This document shows positions 21,901-35,437 of a stretch of DNA of 64,000 nucleotides, one piece after another. Made by a program: the position numbers and the translations under genes. Numbering within the stretch: the first letter of the stretch is position 1; the number at the start of each line of letters is the position of its first letter. The notes under the pieces are model-generated. The model was not told the DNA's origin. It was given only the letters and a program-made list of their open reading frames with translations, and ran no database searches. Source of the DNA: Azadirachta indica (taxonomy: Eukaryota; Streptophyta; Magnoliopsida; Sapindales; Meliaceae); the NCBI GenBank assembly GCA_022749755.1, contig CM040446.1, positions 13,230,367 through 13,294,366 on the forward strand, read 5' to 3'.

Positions 21901-23072
21901 ATTTGCAAATGAATGTTAATCGGTTCATTCCACAATATAAGCAGATAAGCAATAAGTATAAACCTTTATCCAGCTTACCAGATCCTGATCAAGAAACAGT
22001 AAGCCTGAGAAAGGTGGATGGAGGCATCGTAGCAGTATTAAAGTTCAGTGGAAAACCCACTGAGGATGACGTTTGTGAGAAAGAGAGAGAATTGCGCTCT
22101 AGTCTTATCAGAGATGGCCTCAGACCTAGGATGGGTTGTTTGCTTGCTCGATACAATGATCCAGGCCGAACATGGAGCTTTACAATGGTAAGATATTGAA
22201 TTCTATCTAAGTATATAATTCTTTGGTATCCCAAGGTTGCCTAGAATTCTATCCAGTTCAATATTTGTTCAGCCCTTTTAATTTGAGTTCTACCTTGTAG
22301 ACAATCCAACTAATAATTACCAGGGAGATTCGATGTCTTCTTACAGAGCAAAAGTACAATGGCTATAATCTAAGATTATCCTGCTATATTGTATGTGTCA
22401 ACCTTTGCATAAGCCATTCGTAAATACAAGGAATGCAAACTGACGTAAACTCATGATTGACCACTCATATACTTAAAAATGGAAACTGTTTGTATTAGCT
22501 TTTAGGTCAGTGACATGTACAATACAATACTATTGTATTATGTGTTGAAAATATGGATTCATAGATGAAAGAAATCAAGAAACATCCATGATTTAGCCTG
22601 AGTTGCACAAGGATAGAATGGTATTCAATACTAGTACTAGTACTACCAAATATTTATTTTTGCGAATTTTAAATTTCCTTATGCTGGAGACCTTTCTAGC
22701 TGTTAGTTTTCTGGCTCAGCTTTTGATCTTTTCATTTTTCCGACTTGAGCAAGCTTGATTGCTTTTTATATTAAATGCATACATAAGCTAGTCAGAGAGA
22801 GAGAGCTGTATGCTGCTGTGTTGCCACTTTTGTTGTATATCCTTTATAAAAGCAACTTGAGATGTATTCACTTAATTTTTTGAACCGATTAAGTATGTTA
22901 CTGTCATGGTAGACACAAATTGGTTTCCTCTACTCTATGCTAATTCCATCAAAAATATATCTTGTCTTTTTGTAATTAAATATTAATACCATTCCATTTA
23001 TTTGTTTTTTGATTGGTCCCTTTGAAGAGGAATGAAGTACTGATTTGGCTTGAGGAGTGCTCACTGGACTAG
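18973..23072 (+). CDS. HBP5: Plastid DUF2358-SOUL heme-binding protein (HBP5 type)
   Basis: Eight exons join in frame to 389 residues: 18973-19389, 20125-20262, 20341-20409, 20510-20581, 21453-21535, 21662-21793, 21974-22187 and 23028-23072. All junctions have GT-AG and matching phases. Residues 1-60 are Ser/Arg-rich and look like a chloroplast transit peptide. Residues about 70-185 (VERLVHFLYDDLPHLFD, YDEQVMFRDPI) form a DUF2358 domain. The C-terminal half is a SOUL domain (YEVRRYSPFIVVETN, FGKNSTTEKIPMTTPVFTQ, LARYNDPGRTWSFTMRNEV). The order matches Arabidopsis At5g20140 (AtHBP5), a plastoglobule protein that binds heme and interacts with heme oxygenase HY1. It probably buffers or delivers tetrapyrroles. 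The last exon is only 45 bases and follows an 840-base intron; it completes the SOUL strand, so I trust it. Confidence 0.9.
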
Positions 23073-24902
23073 CGAATTTAAACAGCCATGCTTTGACTAG
23101 CGCTCCCTGTTCATCATCATGATCTTTTTGTAGTGACCTTGAAAATTGGTTCCAGTAAATTGCTGATAAAGCAACACTATAGGCATGCATCAAAAGGATA
23201 CTTATTTCCTTGTGCATATATTTGGGAGATTCTGCTAAGTACAGTTGTAAAGATGTATACTCTTGCTACTCATTTGACTGGAAGAGGCTTCTGTAATCAA
23301 TACTGGTAGTGCTTGCTACTCTTTCTCTCAGATTTTTCTCTATTCTTTACAGGTTATTATTGACGGCACAAAAATCTAACTGCTATTTTTTATTTTTTAT
23401 TTTTGTCTTTGGAGTATTATTACTATAGTCAGAGGAAAGTTTCTTTTACTACACGTTCAAGCCATTGTGGGACTTCAATAATCGATTGCTAGCAAGAGCT
23501 CCTCATGAATTCAGTCATGCGTTCAAGCCTTTGTGTTTCTCAGTCGAAAACCCTTTATGGTATTTGTCTGCTACTACTTCATTGTTGTCTTGAATTCAGT
23601 CTCCTGAATGATTTTGCCTTCCTACGGTGTACTATAAATATTAAGATGTTAGTACCGCACATTGTCCGTGGTCATCTTTACTGGTATAAAATGAAATAGC
23701 CCAATAAAGGCAAATTAATTAAACCCACACCAAGGGGACCAAAACCATGTCATAAGGAAAAGTCCAAGGAGGATAAAATGAAGGGAAATAATACTTGTTT
23801 AGTCCTAAGACCCTAACCTAATAAATAATATCAGAACAATCTAAAATTAATTTGTTAAAATTAATATTTTATGAGATCTAACAAATAAATAAGTATATCA
23901 AAAAAAAAAAGGAAGGCACAGAAGGGAAAATTTTTTTCACAATTCAAAACAATTCAGTAGGTTACATTGAACGACAAAATATGATATATCAACAAGGGTT
24001 TTTACACGCATGATGCGTAAGGCAAAAAAAAAAAAAAAAAAAAACAAAGGTTCAGAACAAGCGAAGATGAGCACACACTTCGTCGGTAGAAACCCACTGG
24101 CATTTAGGGCCCGCCGACTCCTAAGCAGGCATTTATTCGCCATTAAAATTTTAAATATAAATACGTGGTAGTCTCATTTCCAGCACACCCTATGTTTGCA
24201 TTGCTGTCAAAATGGAACCGGGAAGAAGTTCATCACATGCCAACTTACAGCTTGGCGTTGCCCCACGTTTCACGTTACTTTTAGAATACGTTGCATCTCA
24301 TCCACACGTAGCTCTGCCCTGCTGCAATTACAAACCATCAGACATCCGTTCAGTTTTTAGTTTTCAGTTTTCACTGTCAAATTGCAAATAAATATCTTTC
24401 ATTTGATTGGGATAAATGTTGCGTACTGGGATCTTTCATCTAACTTATTTTAATTCTAATTTCAGTAATTTCCTAAATTGTGTAAAATCCATAGCCACAC
24501 GACAGACATGAAAAAAGAGTTACTGTCACGTGATTTGTATTCGGCATTCATGTGACAACATGAAATTAATGCTTCATCATGTTCTTTGTGAATTTATTTA
24601 TTAATTATAAGTTTATAGCATGTATGAAATTTTAAGTCTGTCCTAAAAGTAAAAGTTTTTCCAGAATCACAAAGTTGCAGGTATTTGGGAAGAGAGTTCT
24701 TAGTTGTTTGTTTCCATATTTCCAATATTGAAGAGTCAAGCAGTGGAAGGAGCTATCAGAGCCGTTTGATAATGAGACAATGATTTATTCTAGTAAAGTC
24801 AAACATTCAAAACTATACGGCGCCGCCCCTGTTATATAAGCTTCTAAAACGCGTGCATTTTGCCAATCTGGTCGATGGCTTTCCATTATCTTCTCTCTTG
24901 AG
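23073..24902. other. Intergenic region
   Basis: Begins with the heme-binding gene 3' UTR. The rest is AT-rich with A/T homopolymers, including a poly-A run near 24023-24043. It ends at the promoter of the KCS gene. Open frames at 22930-23217 (-), 23505-23699 (+) and 23937-24143 (-) show no family signature. Confidence 0.45.
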
Positions 24903-24910
24903 TATAAATA
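24903..24910 (+). promoter_or_regulatory. TATA box of the KCS gene
   Basis: TATAAATA preceding a pyrimidine-rich stretch. It predicts a transcription start near 24935, which would begin the non-coding first exon. Confidence 0.5.
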
Positions 24911-25056
24911 TATTACCACTTCTCCTCACGTTTTATTTTTTTCTGTTCTAAATATAATTTCAGCCTATTTTTAGACGGAAATTTAGATTTTCTCTCTTTC
25001 TCTCTGGCTTCTCTGTCCAAATTCAAGCGATCTGCTGTTGGGTATTGACAATCCAG

Positions 25057-25768
25057 GTTAGTTAATCGTCAGGTTTTCCTTATCTTTCCTTTCGCCTTGT
25101 ACTATTATTGTTGCGTCAAAAGTTGTGCTCGTTTCTGCTTTTTGATATGGATTTGTTTAGATTTTGCAGAATGTAGTTTTTTCTGGGAATGCTGATACAG
25201 GCTTTTGGTATATCATTTTTTTTCCGTCTTTTTGGATGTTTGGATGAACTGGGTTTGTTGAATTTTACCTTATCTGAAATCTGTCAGCCATGACTGCAGA
25301 AGTTTCATGGCTATTGCAATGGGAAAAAGGAGGTTTTCTTTTTTTTTTTTTTTTTTTTCCGTGTTACAATGTATAATGTTTATTCTCAAGGGTCTAGATT
25401 TTTTGACCGTATTACATCCGAGACTCCTAAAACCTGGGTGGCCACAACGCTAATTTATTGCTTATTTTTAACTGTAAATTAGGCAGACCTACTTTTTGTG
25501 AATTTACAATGGTATCTCTTGAAAGGGAGAAGAGAAATAAAATCTTGATTAAGGTGTAAAAAGAAGGGAAAAAGAAATTTACAGTGAAAGTCAATTCGGA
25601 TCTAATTCAACCATGAAAGGCTGCACAAGTCACCTTATTTTGCAACTTTTTTTTACCTTCTTATTCGTCTGATAGTCATCTTGTCTGCGTAACATTGACT
25701 GCTATGCGAGTTTCTTTCTTTTTGTTTTTGGCATCTGAGCTGACCCGAACTAATTGAACCTGTAACAG
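25057..25768 (+). other. Intron in the 5' UTR of the KCS gene
   Basis: A good donor (CCAG|GTTAGT, 25057) and acceptor (TGTAACAG|GA, ending 25768) bracket 712 T-rich bases just before the ATG. The intron sequence is typical for plants. The 5' leader would be a first exon of about 120 bases plus four bases. Confidence 0.55.
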
Positions 25769-25772
25769 GAAA

Positions 25773-27313
25773 ATGACTGAGCCAAAACCAACCACGCCCT
25801 TGATCGCATCACCGTCGTCATCATCGCGGAATCTGCCTGATTTCAAGAAGTCAGTTAAGCTAAAATACGTGAAACTTGGATATCATTACCTAATCACTCA
25901 TGGAATGTACCTCTTCCTTTCACCTCTTGTGGTCCTAATTGCTGCTCAGCTTTCGACATTTTCTCTCAAAGACCTTTATGATCTTTGGGAGCATCTACAA
26001 TATAATCTCATTTCTGTTATCATATGCTCAACTTTGCTTGTTTTCCTATTGACGCTCTACTTTCTCACTCGCCCTCGTCCTGTTTACCTTGTAAACTTCT
26101 CATGCTATAAGCCTGAAGAATCTCGGAAATGCACAAAAAGGATTTTCATGGATCAGTCCCGGATGACGGGTTCATTTACAGAAGAAAATCTTGATTTTCA
26201 GCGCAAGATTCTTGAACGTTCTGGACTTGGTGATTCAACTTACCTTCCAGAGGCTGTCCTCAACATCCCTCCAAACCCATCAATGAAGAAGCTAGGAAAG
26301 AAGCTGAAGCTGTGATGTTTGGCGCCATTGATGAGCTTTTTGCAAAAACCTCTGTGAAACCCAAAGACATTGGAATCTTGATTGTGAATTGTAGCTTGTT
26401 CAATCCAACTCCATCTTTGTCTGCCATGGTCATCAACCATTACAAGCTACGAGGGAATATAATTAGCTACAATTTGGGAGGGATGGGCTGCAGTGCAGGT
26501 TTGATTTCGATAGATCTTGCAAAAGATCTTCTTCAGGTCCATCCCAACTCTTATGCATTGGTTATCAGCATGGAGAACATCACATTAAATTGGTACTTTG
26601 GCAATGATCGGTCAAAGCTTGTTTCTAATTGCTTATTTCGGATGGGAGGAGCTGCAATATTGCTTTCAAACAGATTCTCTGACAGAAGAAGATCCAAGTA
26701 CAGATTGGTGCACACTGTCCGCACCCACAAGGGTGCTGATGATAATTGCTTTGCTTGCGTTACTCAAGAAGAAGATTCTGAAGGAAGAGTTGGTGTTTCT
26801 TTGTCCAAAAATCTGATGGCTGTTGCTGGTGATGCTTTGAAGACCAACATCACCACACTGGGGCCTCTTGTTCTGCCAATGTCTGAACAGCTGCTATTCT
26901 TTGCTACATTGGTTGGGAAGAAACTTTTCAAGATGAAGGTCAAGCCTTACATCCCAGATTTCAAACTGGCTTTCGAGCACTTCTGCATTCATGCTGGAGG
27001 AAGAGCTGTCTTGGATGAATTGGAGAAAAACTTGCAGCTTTCTGATTGGCACATGGAACCATCAAGGATGACACTTTATCGATTTGGCAACACCTCAAGT
27101 AGTTCTCTTTGGTATGAATTGGCTTATACAGAAGCCAAGGGCAGGATAAAGAAGGGTGATAGAACATGGCAAATTGCATTTGGCTCAGGTTTCAAGTGTA
27201 ACAGTGCAGTGTGGAAGGCTTTGAGGACCATAAACCCGGCCAAGGAGAAGAGCCCATGGGTTGAAGAGATCGACCAATTCCCTGTAAATGTTCCTAAGGT
27301 TTCAACCATTTAA
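25773..27313 (+). CDS. KCS11: 3-ketoacyl-CoA synthase, KCS11-like, with a one-base frameshift
   Basis: Condensing enzyme of very-long-chain fatty-acid elongation in the ER, joining malonyl-CoA to acyl-CoA for waxes, suberin and sphingolipids. Residues about 40-105 hold two membrane segments, and the FAE1/type III polyketide-synthase fold follows. Catalytic Cys about 240 (GGMGCSAG), His about 407 (CIHAGG) and Asn about 440 (RFGNTSSSS) are all present. The tail PKVSTI matches KCS11 (At2g26640). The frame breaks once. Frame 3 runs from 25773 to TGA 26313-26315, reading MKKLGKK instead of the invariant MKEARKEAE. The correct reading resumes one base out of phase near 26287, consistent with a single lost G in AAGGAAG, and continues to the TAA at 27311. 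Full length would be 513 residues. Everything else is conserved, so a sequencing or assembly error is as likely as a recent null allele. Confidence 0.88.
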
Positions 27314-29049
27314 TTCCAGGGCGCTACATGCTGGCTGTTTGAAGGGATACAATTATTTCTTCATTCAAATTAGGATGTTGTAAATCATTCTTGCCTTACA
27401 TGCGGAGACGAGAGATTGTTCTTTGTTGATGTTTGGCTATATTGCATTTAATTGGTATAGGGTTAGCCTAGGGTTTAAGAATTTCGGTAGATTTGATACG
27501 TGGATGTACTATGGGAAATTTATTGGGGCACTTCAGTGTGGGATCATCAATTTGGGGGAGAGTAGGCTAGTATGGTCTTAAATCTTGATGACTGGAATTG
27601 AAATTTATCACTGATTTTATAGAGCATAAGCATCTCTTTAGAATCTGGTTCCACAGTTTCAATTTGGAATTTTATGATTAAAATGGTGTTATATTATCTT
27701 CAATATGTTTCACTGACAGAACATCATAGAAAATAGGTGCTACTACTTGTTCTTCTACTCAGTCTTCTCTCTCCGCGGTATGGCTTAGTCACTACATCAA
27801 TCAAGCGTTCACAAGGATACTGAGGCAGGAGTTTATGTAGAAAACACCAGTCCCACAGTCGAAAGGGAGGGGATTTAGAAACCAGGAAATTAATAATATT
27901 TTCTAAGCCAATTATTTTTGAGGACAAACATTAACCAATGGGATTATGTACTCTAAATTTCGGCGCCAATCTAGTCCATTGTTGTGGCCTTACTCGGCCT
28001 CTCGGTTGTTGGGCCTATTTATCTTTTATCTTATAAGCGAGAGATTTTGATTTTATGGTGCGTGTTTGATATGACTTCTCCCTGTCTGAAAAATTTTTTT
28101 TTACGTTTGGTTATTTCATTTCAGTTGAAAACAGTTTACAAAGACTTAAATAATTATTTTATCTCTATCAAAGAAAATTATAATTTTAGATTTTTGAAAG
28201 TATATATCCTAAAAAACCGAAGGCAAAGGGAAAGTCTGCTCTGCAGTCCCTTACATTAGGGCATCCCTATTCTATGATTCTGGTTTATGAGTTGAAAGCT
28301 TGACACCGTTCTAGCTATAAAAGAGATTTATCAAATGAATGCAATTAATTTCCCATAACTACAATAAATTCTGGAGAACCGGATATGTATCACACAGCGG
28401 AGGATCCCACGGGGAGGAAGGCTCATCGTTGCAGAAAAATGCTCCTTCTTCTTAAAATGACCAAGTCATGAATTGCCATAAAATAATGGAATCTCTAAAT
28501 AAGGGTATTTTGGCACGGATCAAAACCAACCACCACATTAAACATGGACAGAGATAAAATCTATGCTATCTATCCAATTAATGCTTTAACTAAGCATTTA
28601 AAACTGGTCAAAATTGCAGCCATCCCATTCACAGCCAATGGATAGGGTGGGCAGGAAATCACACAAAAATCACAAGCAAAAGTAACATGCACGAAATTGT
28701 ATTTTCATTTTTGCAGCCAAATTCTACTAAACAATTAACAACAGGAGATTTGCACAACAAACGATATTTGAAATAAAACTGCCATTCGATTAATTGCAGT
28801 AGCATATCCTACTATCCATGAGAACCTTGGATCCTTTGATATCATCGAGAGATTAAAATTGTCATTTTCCACAACATTTGTCATAACAGGTATTCCAAGC
28901 TCAACAATCAAAGATCAAGCATGAGTAAAAATAATAATTAAAAAGCAAGTAAAATAAAAAGTATGACCTTGCTTCAGTGGCAGGGTTTAACAAATACATA
29001 AATTTAATCACGGGATGAGGAATCTGCCTTGCGATAATCCATTTTGAAA
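27314..29049. other. Intergenic region between convergent KCS and H2A.Z genes
   Basis: Holds the KCS 3' UTR and, toward its end, the H2A.Z 3' UTR on the minus strand. Short frames at 27724-27927 (-) and 27984-28259 (+) look non-coding. No repeat or RNA gene stands out. Confidence 0.45.
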
Positions 29050-30678
29050 CTAGTCCTTGGTTGACTTGTTGATTAGTGATTTGTGGATATGAGGGATGAC
29101 ACCACCACCAGCAATAGTTCCCTTGATCAGGGTATCAAGTTCTTCATCACCACGGATCGCAAGCTGCAAGTGTCTAGGAGTTATACGCTTCACCTTAAGA
29201 TCTTTACTTGCATTTCCAGCCAACTCCAACACCTCTGCAGTCAAATACTCCAGGATAGCAGCAGAATAGACGGCAGCTGTTGCTCCTACTCTACCATGTG
29301 CTGTGGTCCTTGACTTCAATAGACGGTGGATCCGACCCACTGGGAACTGCAAGTTACACAGTTAAAATATTCTCAAATGAAAGAAAACACAGAACCCAAC
29401 ATCACATGATTTCTAATGCAAATATCTACAAAGAACAACTTAAGCTTAACCAGGAATCAGAATCAAATGTAACATTCTGTCATGCCATTGAAATGATTTT
29501 AAGGAAGAAAGAAAAGCTATCATAAGTCCCTCCCCTTGCAATCAGATTTCATATCATCCAGAACAAAGCACAAAAGGTATATGGATATGTCAATGTTGCT
29601 CAAAATATTATCTGAATGTGACAGTTAAAACCAACATGAAAATCCAAAGCCAGAAAGTGTTGCTCAACAAAGATTCTCAAAAATCAGGTTACACTCATTA
29701 CTCATAATGTACTGTATTATATACCAACTCCCACAGAGATTCACCAATCCCAACCTATAGCAGAGTCCAAGAACACTGGCTCCTTATTCATCAGTCCCAA
29801 ACTGCAGATCCAGGTACAAGATGTAATAGGTTTGGAAGATGTTACAATTGCCCAAGGAATGATCTCCCATCTACATTTCCTAGTGGTAGCACCCAAATAT
29901 AGTTTAATCATAACACGATGTAGCTCGTTATACTACAATAACAAAATACATGGCATAATGGCATAGTCAATGTCACAAACAAAAACATCCTGCCACTCAA
30001 ATTCTTTGCTTCTATAATCTAGGGCCATAGACATCGTGCAGCTTTGATTTAAACCCACGCGAAAAAATACTTCTATCAGAGAAAAGATTGACGATCACAT
30101 ATCAATATCAAGTTGGAAATCTTGGAATGGCACAATGGTAGCCTCTTCATCTAATAACTCCAAATTACAACCGTATCGTGTTAGTCATCTAAAACTTCTA
30201 AAATATAATCCGTATATGTGGTAAACTTAAAACGCAATCAGTTGCTTCTATTCCACTCAACTTTATTATCAGTTTCACCTAACTTTTCCTTTTTTTCCCT
30301 TTTTTTATCCTCTGACAAGCAGTTAATAGTAAACTTCCATAATTATTTCCTTAAGAATCGTCCAAGTAACACTAAACCTGAATTTACAGGCCAGAACACC
30401 AAAAAAATTAGAAGGAAAAGCCAAATATATAACAAAAGAATATACTTTCGAGCACAGAACCGTGAATTCTTTAACAATAACGGAAACTTGAAAACAAAAA
30501 GAAAAGAGGTTAAATTTAAAAAGCAAAATACAGGACACAAACTTGGAAAAACAAAGATCTAAAAGAGAACCTGAAGGCCAGCTCGGGAAGAGCGGGAAAT
30601 GGGTTTCTTCTTGTCTTTGTCCTTATTGCTTGCGGAGGCCTTTCCCATGATCAAACCTTTGGCCCCTTTTCCCGACAT
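29050..30678 (-). CDS. H2A.Z: Histone H2A.Z variant
   Basis: Two exons, 30678-30571 (36 codons) and 29346-29050 (98 codons plus stop), joined by a phase-0 intron with GT-AG ends, give 134 residues. The N-terminal tail is Lys-rich (MSGKGAKG...[19 protein letters not shown]). The histone fold follows ([61 protein letters not shown]). [19 protein letters not shown] marks the H2A.Z class rather than canonical H2A, and there is no SQEF (H2A.X) tail. H2A.Z replaces H2A at promoter-proximal nucleosomes, deposited by SWR1, and affects temperature response, flowering and gene responsiveness. The sequence is near identical to Arabidopsis HTA8/9/11. The 1.2-kb intron is larger than in Arabidopsis but carries no other gene that I can see. 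Confidence 0.95.
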
Positions 30679-31900
30679 CTTTCCCGCCAAAAATTTAGCA
30701 GATTTACAGACAAGAGAAATTCCCAAAGATGAAAGACAGGTACGGTCACAGAGCCAGGGAACACAATGAAACGAGAGAGATTTTGTAAATGCAAATTGAT
30801 CCAACGACGAAGCCTTGGAAGCTTACTTGTTTGTTGAGGTTCTTTGTATTGACAAAACTACCCCTCGTATTTCTATGCTTGCAAAATAATAGCCTCTTCT
30901 ATTGCTATTAAATTACAGTTTCGGCATCTACTTTTATGATTTTATTTGATCTTTTTTCGTTTCCCTATCAGCGTGTTTAATGTCGAAAACACATGTTGAC
31001 CCCTAGAAGTTCGCATACTATTGCACTTTCCTCCCTATAATAAGTTATGATAATTAGCCATCCTCTTATTTTTCTCTTTGCTTTCAGATCTCATAATCAA
31101 TCAAGCCATTCAATATTCATGCAGACGAGGTGTCGTCCAAAAACATATCTCATCAAGACCACATGTCACCAAAAGAAAATAATGCATGTCGTGGACAACA
31201 TGTCGCCCCAGTTTTTTACTGGTTTCTGAAAAACAAAATAAACAATTTAAATAATATTAAAAATTATAATTTTGATTAATGCAACTGACGTAATATTACA
31301 TTATTGTCATATATTTTTTATAATTTAAATTTTTATAATAATCAGAGAGATTCTATTAAAAATATACAATTGCCACTTATACAAAAACTTGTACACAAAT
31401 TTATATTCATAGTTCTACTCAAGCTAGTATTCGTGTTAGATACTAAAAATTTTGTATAAAAAAGTTTTATAAGCATTTCAACTTTTGCGTTAATTAAAAA
31501 ATTTCACTTACGGTTTGAACTTCTGTATTAGAATTTTCAAATTTTAGGTGAGAAATTCTAAACTTTGCGTTATTGATTATATTAAATATATTATTACATG
31601 TCACAAAAGGTATCCAAATCCTGAAGATTGGTCCTAATTCTACACTCTACAGTACCGGGGTCCTTATTTATATGTAAGATACACAGAGTCTGCAGTCTAA
31701 AGCATATCAATGCAAGGAGAAAAATTCAATTCCAGAGATAGGAGCTTGTACAGAACATTTAGTCCACACTATAGCTATTCAATGCGTCATTAACTGAAAA
31801 TTACACGCAAAAATTTTTTTTTGCTCTGTCTATATGTAATTATCTGAGCGATCTAAACATTATGCTAGGGAAAACGGTAAGAATATAACTGACCATATCA
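30679..31900. other. Intergenic region
   Basis: Starts with the H2A.Z promoter and leader (minus strand). It ends with the 3' UTR of the WD40 gene. The middle is AT-rich with an unassigned 60-codon frame at 31047-31229. No recognisable gene. Confidence 0.45.
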
Positions 31901-34900
31901 CTAATTTTCTGCTGCTTCTTTCTCCTTAACCTTCCCCTCATCTGCAATGTGGAACCCTTCAATCTTGCGCGCAACCTCATCTGCAGTTACCTTCACCTTT
32001 CCAACTGCACCATTTGCTGTCAATGTTTCATTATCATCACGAGTCACAGGGCCAGTTTGCCATATTCTAATGGTTCCATCTTCAGATCCTGAGGCATATG
32101 ATTCCCCTCCTGGGGAGAAACGCACACAGTGTACAGGACCATGGTGACCCTTGTTGCATGCTGAATCCATAGAGAAATTAATAATTAGCAGTAAAAAAAG
32201 AAGCTGAAAACCAATTTTGAGATGCTATAATTGAAAGTCGATGTAGAGCCTAAATAAAGGCAATACAAGTAAACATGCATAGAACTCATCATGTATCAAA
32301 TTGATTTCTGTCTTACAAACAAGAGAGACAAAACAATCAAATATACTCATTCAATTTTTCTTCCATTATTGAATTTATGTTGACACACATACCTATCTCA
32401 TCACCAGTATGGAAATCAAACACGTGAACCCACATATCTTCTCCTCCAGCAACAAACTTATTCCCATACCTCGGCTCCAATGAAGCTGATTCTATTGTGC
32501 ATGGCATGTTGTAACTCTTCACTAACCCAAAACTGTGGGCAAAACAAGTAAATATATCTCAAGAATGAGCAAGTCCAAAATCTCACTCAAGAAAAGAGGC
32601 TAATCTGGCCTAAAACTTACTGATTTGCATCCCAGAATCTAACAGTGGACCCATCAGCAGTTGTTATATAACGACCATCCTGACTCACTTCAGCACTGGT
32701 CACAGATGACTTGGTCTCAAGCGTCTGGACTATCTTACCACTTCTCACATCCCATAACCTGCAAATTTAGAAAAAAATTATGGCAAACTGTAAATTTCAT
32801 GCTGGCCTAGAAATAAATCAAATGAATATTATGGGTAAAGATGTATGAAAGATAAATAATTAATACTGGCAATTTCGATCTGATAGAAACAATTATTTAT
32901 TCAAGCATGTGCAAACTACATGATAGAACCCTCTTGTCCCTCTGTCCCTCTGCATTTCCTCTTAATAAAAGTTTCCTTCAGCAATAATACTTAAGTCCTA
33001 CAATCTGTAAGTTCCCGTCTTCCTAAATCTGTGTTCCTAAATTTGACCTCCAAGAACCCTGCAAGTGCAATGCAGATCAGTTGGACCCCTGCCCAAGCTT
33101 AGATACTATGTACAATATTTCATGTAAGGGACAACTTGCATTTGTATGTAATGAGAAAGCCTCCAGATATCCCATCATAAACTATTTTAAAAAAGTTCCT
33201 CAAAAGAATCAAAATTATCAGATTGAGTTGGTGAAAGGAATCAAAGAAAAAGAAGCAAAGATAACAAACAACATTTTTTCAAGTAACAAACAACAAGAAT
33301 ACCACAACATAACAATAGCATTAAACATGGTGCAAAAGAAACATTCATACCTGACACCCCCCATATCAGTGCAAGTGCTTAAGATTGTCTGGTCACTATG
33401 GAGCCATGCAACAGTTCTGACTGACCCAGGAGACCTATCAACTTCTCTTGGAGCCGCATCTGGACGATTCAAATCAAAAATTCGGAGAATTTTCTCCATT
33501 CCTCCAGTGAGTAGCAGGCGTGTATCCTGTGCCCAAATTGGAAAACATCAAATGAAATACATGGATAAGCATAATAACTGTGTTACCGAATAACCATCCC
33601 CACTTCCCTCAAAGAAGAGTGTTCCTTATTTTAAGGAACACAAGCCCATCACAACAAATAAACACTAAACACATTACAGGCCAAATAAAATGCTCAGGTA
33701 ACAGTAATGATGATCTCAAATGGGAAAGAAAATCCAGAAGTTGACTTTGATACAACAATTCAGCACCTACATCTTCAGGCTCTTGAAGCTGGAGATATAT
33801 GGTACAGGTTAAGGCATTCAAAACAATCATCTAGCATATCAAATAAAAGAAAAGGGTAAAAAACAAACTTTACCTCTGAAAAAGAGCAAGCCCGAACAAT
33901 GTGCTTGTGTTCAAATGAGTGTATCTCATCTCCCGTTAATGCATTCCATACTTTCCTGCATGTATGATCAATGTAAATTTCATGTGAAACTTTTTATTTA
34001 TGATGGAAAACTTAACTATAAAATTGCAAATAAAATCAACCCCCACAGCCTCCAACCAAGGAAAAAGAAAAGGGAAACAAAAAGTAAGGGTAATCAGTCT
34101 TTTAAATACCTCCAAATACTCATATAACTTTTGAAGCCTTTCATATGTCATGTAAATCAGCAAGCAAAAAGTTCCTACGTGCTCTAGTAGCTTAAGTATC
34201 ACCAGAAAATGCTTGGTTTAAAGACCATACAGAAAAAAACAGTACAGCATTACAAGCTGAGACAAGCAAATTGGAAATTTTCCTACAATTCAAAAGCAAA
34301 GAAAAGAGGCCAATTACATACGCACTAAAGTCTGCAGAGGCAGAGGCAGCACGTAAAGCATTGGTATCCAAGCAGCAACTCCACACAGCACCCTTGTGTC
34401 CTTCAAACGTCCCAATCCAATCTCCAGTCTCTCCATTTCTGAGCATAGGACTAGAATCTGAACCACACAAATAAACATTCTGATTTACCACGAGAAAATC
34501 TCTTAAACTACAATAGAATATAATCAACTGTAAGAGTCTTGGCAGCATATGTATGTCCCAGTTTCATGATATCAGAATCTCACTTCGCTCTCATTTTCCA
34601 CATCCTAATTCTTTACATATGGTAAATACCAATACAGCATGGATATTTCACAATTGACATCAATTAACAAGCTCCAAGATTTCGTTGCAGAATAAAGTCA
34701 GTGTCAACAACAACAACTTAGCTCCCCAGGACCTAACTAAATTGAAAAAAATCAATATTAATTGAACCTATCCAACTCTATTTTATAAAATTATCATAGA
34801 AGAAATAGGATTAAATAATCTTGTAATTAAAGAACCAATCTTGAATTTAGTCATCATATGATAATTCAAAAAGTTTAATAGAACAAATTGAAAAGAAAAT

Positions 34901-35050
34901 TTTAAAAGAAAAGCAAAGGCAGAAAAGCGTACCCTTGCTGGCACTGATGAGGAAGAACCCATCGGGAGTGATCGGACTGTAAAACAGATCCACAACGGGC
35001 CTAGAATGGCCGTGGCATACAAGCGGAACGGCAACCCTTTTCTTATCCAT
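31901..35050 (-). CDS. STRAP-like WD40-repeat protein
   Basis: Seven exons give 349 residues: 35050-34933, 34457-34322, 33955-33874, 33526-33351, 32758-32621, 32532-32393 and 32160-31901. All have GT-AG ends and compatible phases. The protein is a seven-bladed WD40 propeller, with repeats seen as [79 protein letters not shown] and [13 protein letters not shown]. It ends in an acidic, Lys-rich tail. It matches the plant homologs of human serine-threonine kinase receptor-associated protein (STRAP/UNRIP), such as At1g15470 and At1g52730. In animals STRAP is a scaffold of TGF-beta and SMN complexes; the plant role is much less clear, likely a scaffold in RNA or signalling complexes. All seven repeats are complete and nothing is broken. 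Confidence 0.9.
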
Positions 35051-35430
35051 CAGTTAACAAAATCAGAATTCAACAAACTCAAATTTTGCTTCTTTTTCTT
35101 TGTGATCCTTGTAATAGAAATGAAGAACAAGATTAAAAATAATAAAATTTACAGTAAATCAAATGAATTTGAGGGGAAAATGGTAAGCGAAGCACAAATG
35201 GCGGTACTGAAAACAGGTGGGAAACGCTAATTTCCAAGGGATTCTTGGATAAAATTGGGTGATTTGCGTAAATCCACACGCCCTAACCCCAGGCTCTGAG
35301 TGCAATTGAAATGTTTAACGATGTAAGTAGTTAAAAGTGGAAGAAGAAGATTAGAGAGGAATTAGTTACAGAACAGAGCTGTCTGACAAAGGGCTAGGCG
35401 CAAGAGAAACGCTTGCAGTAGATGTGGTCG

Positions 35431-35437
35431 TTATATA
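35431..35437 (-). promoter_or_regulatory. Candidate TATA box of the WD40 gene
   Basis: Minus strand reads TATATAA. It predicts a start near 35405, giving a 5' leader of about 350 bases. The leader may contain an intron that I cannot place. Confidence 0.4.

Noticed and set aside
33081..33593. A 170-codon plus-strand frame inside the WD40 gene.
   Set aside because: It is antisense to exon 4 of the WD40 gene and its introns, with no independent similarity.
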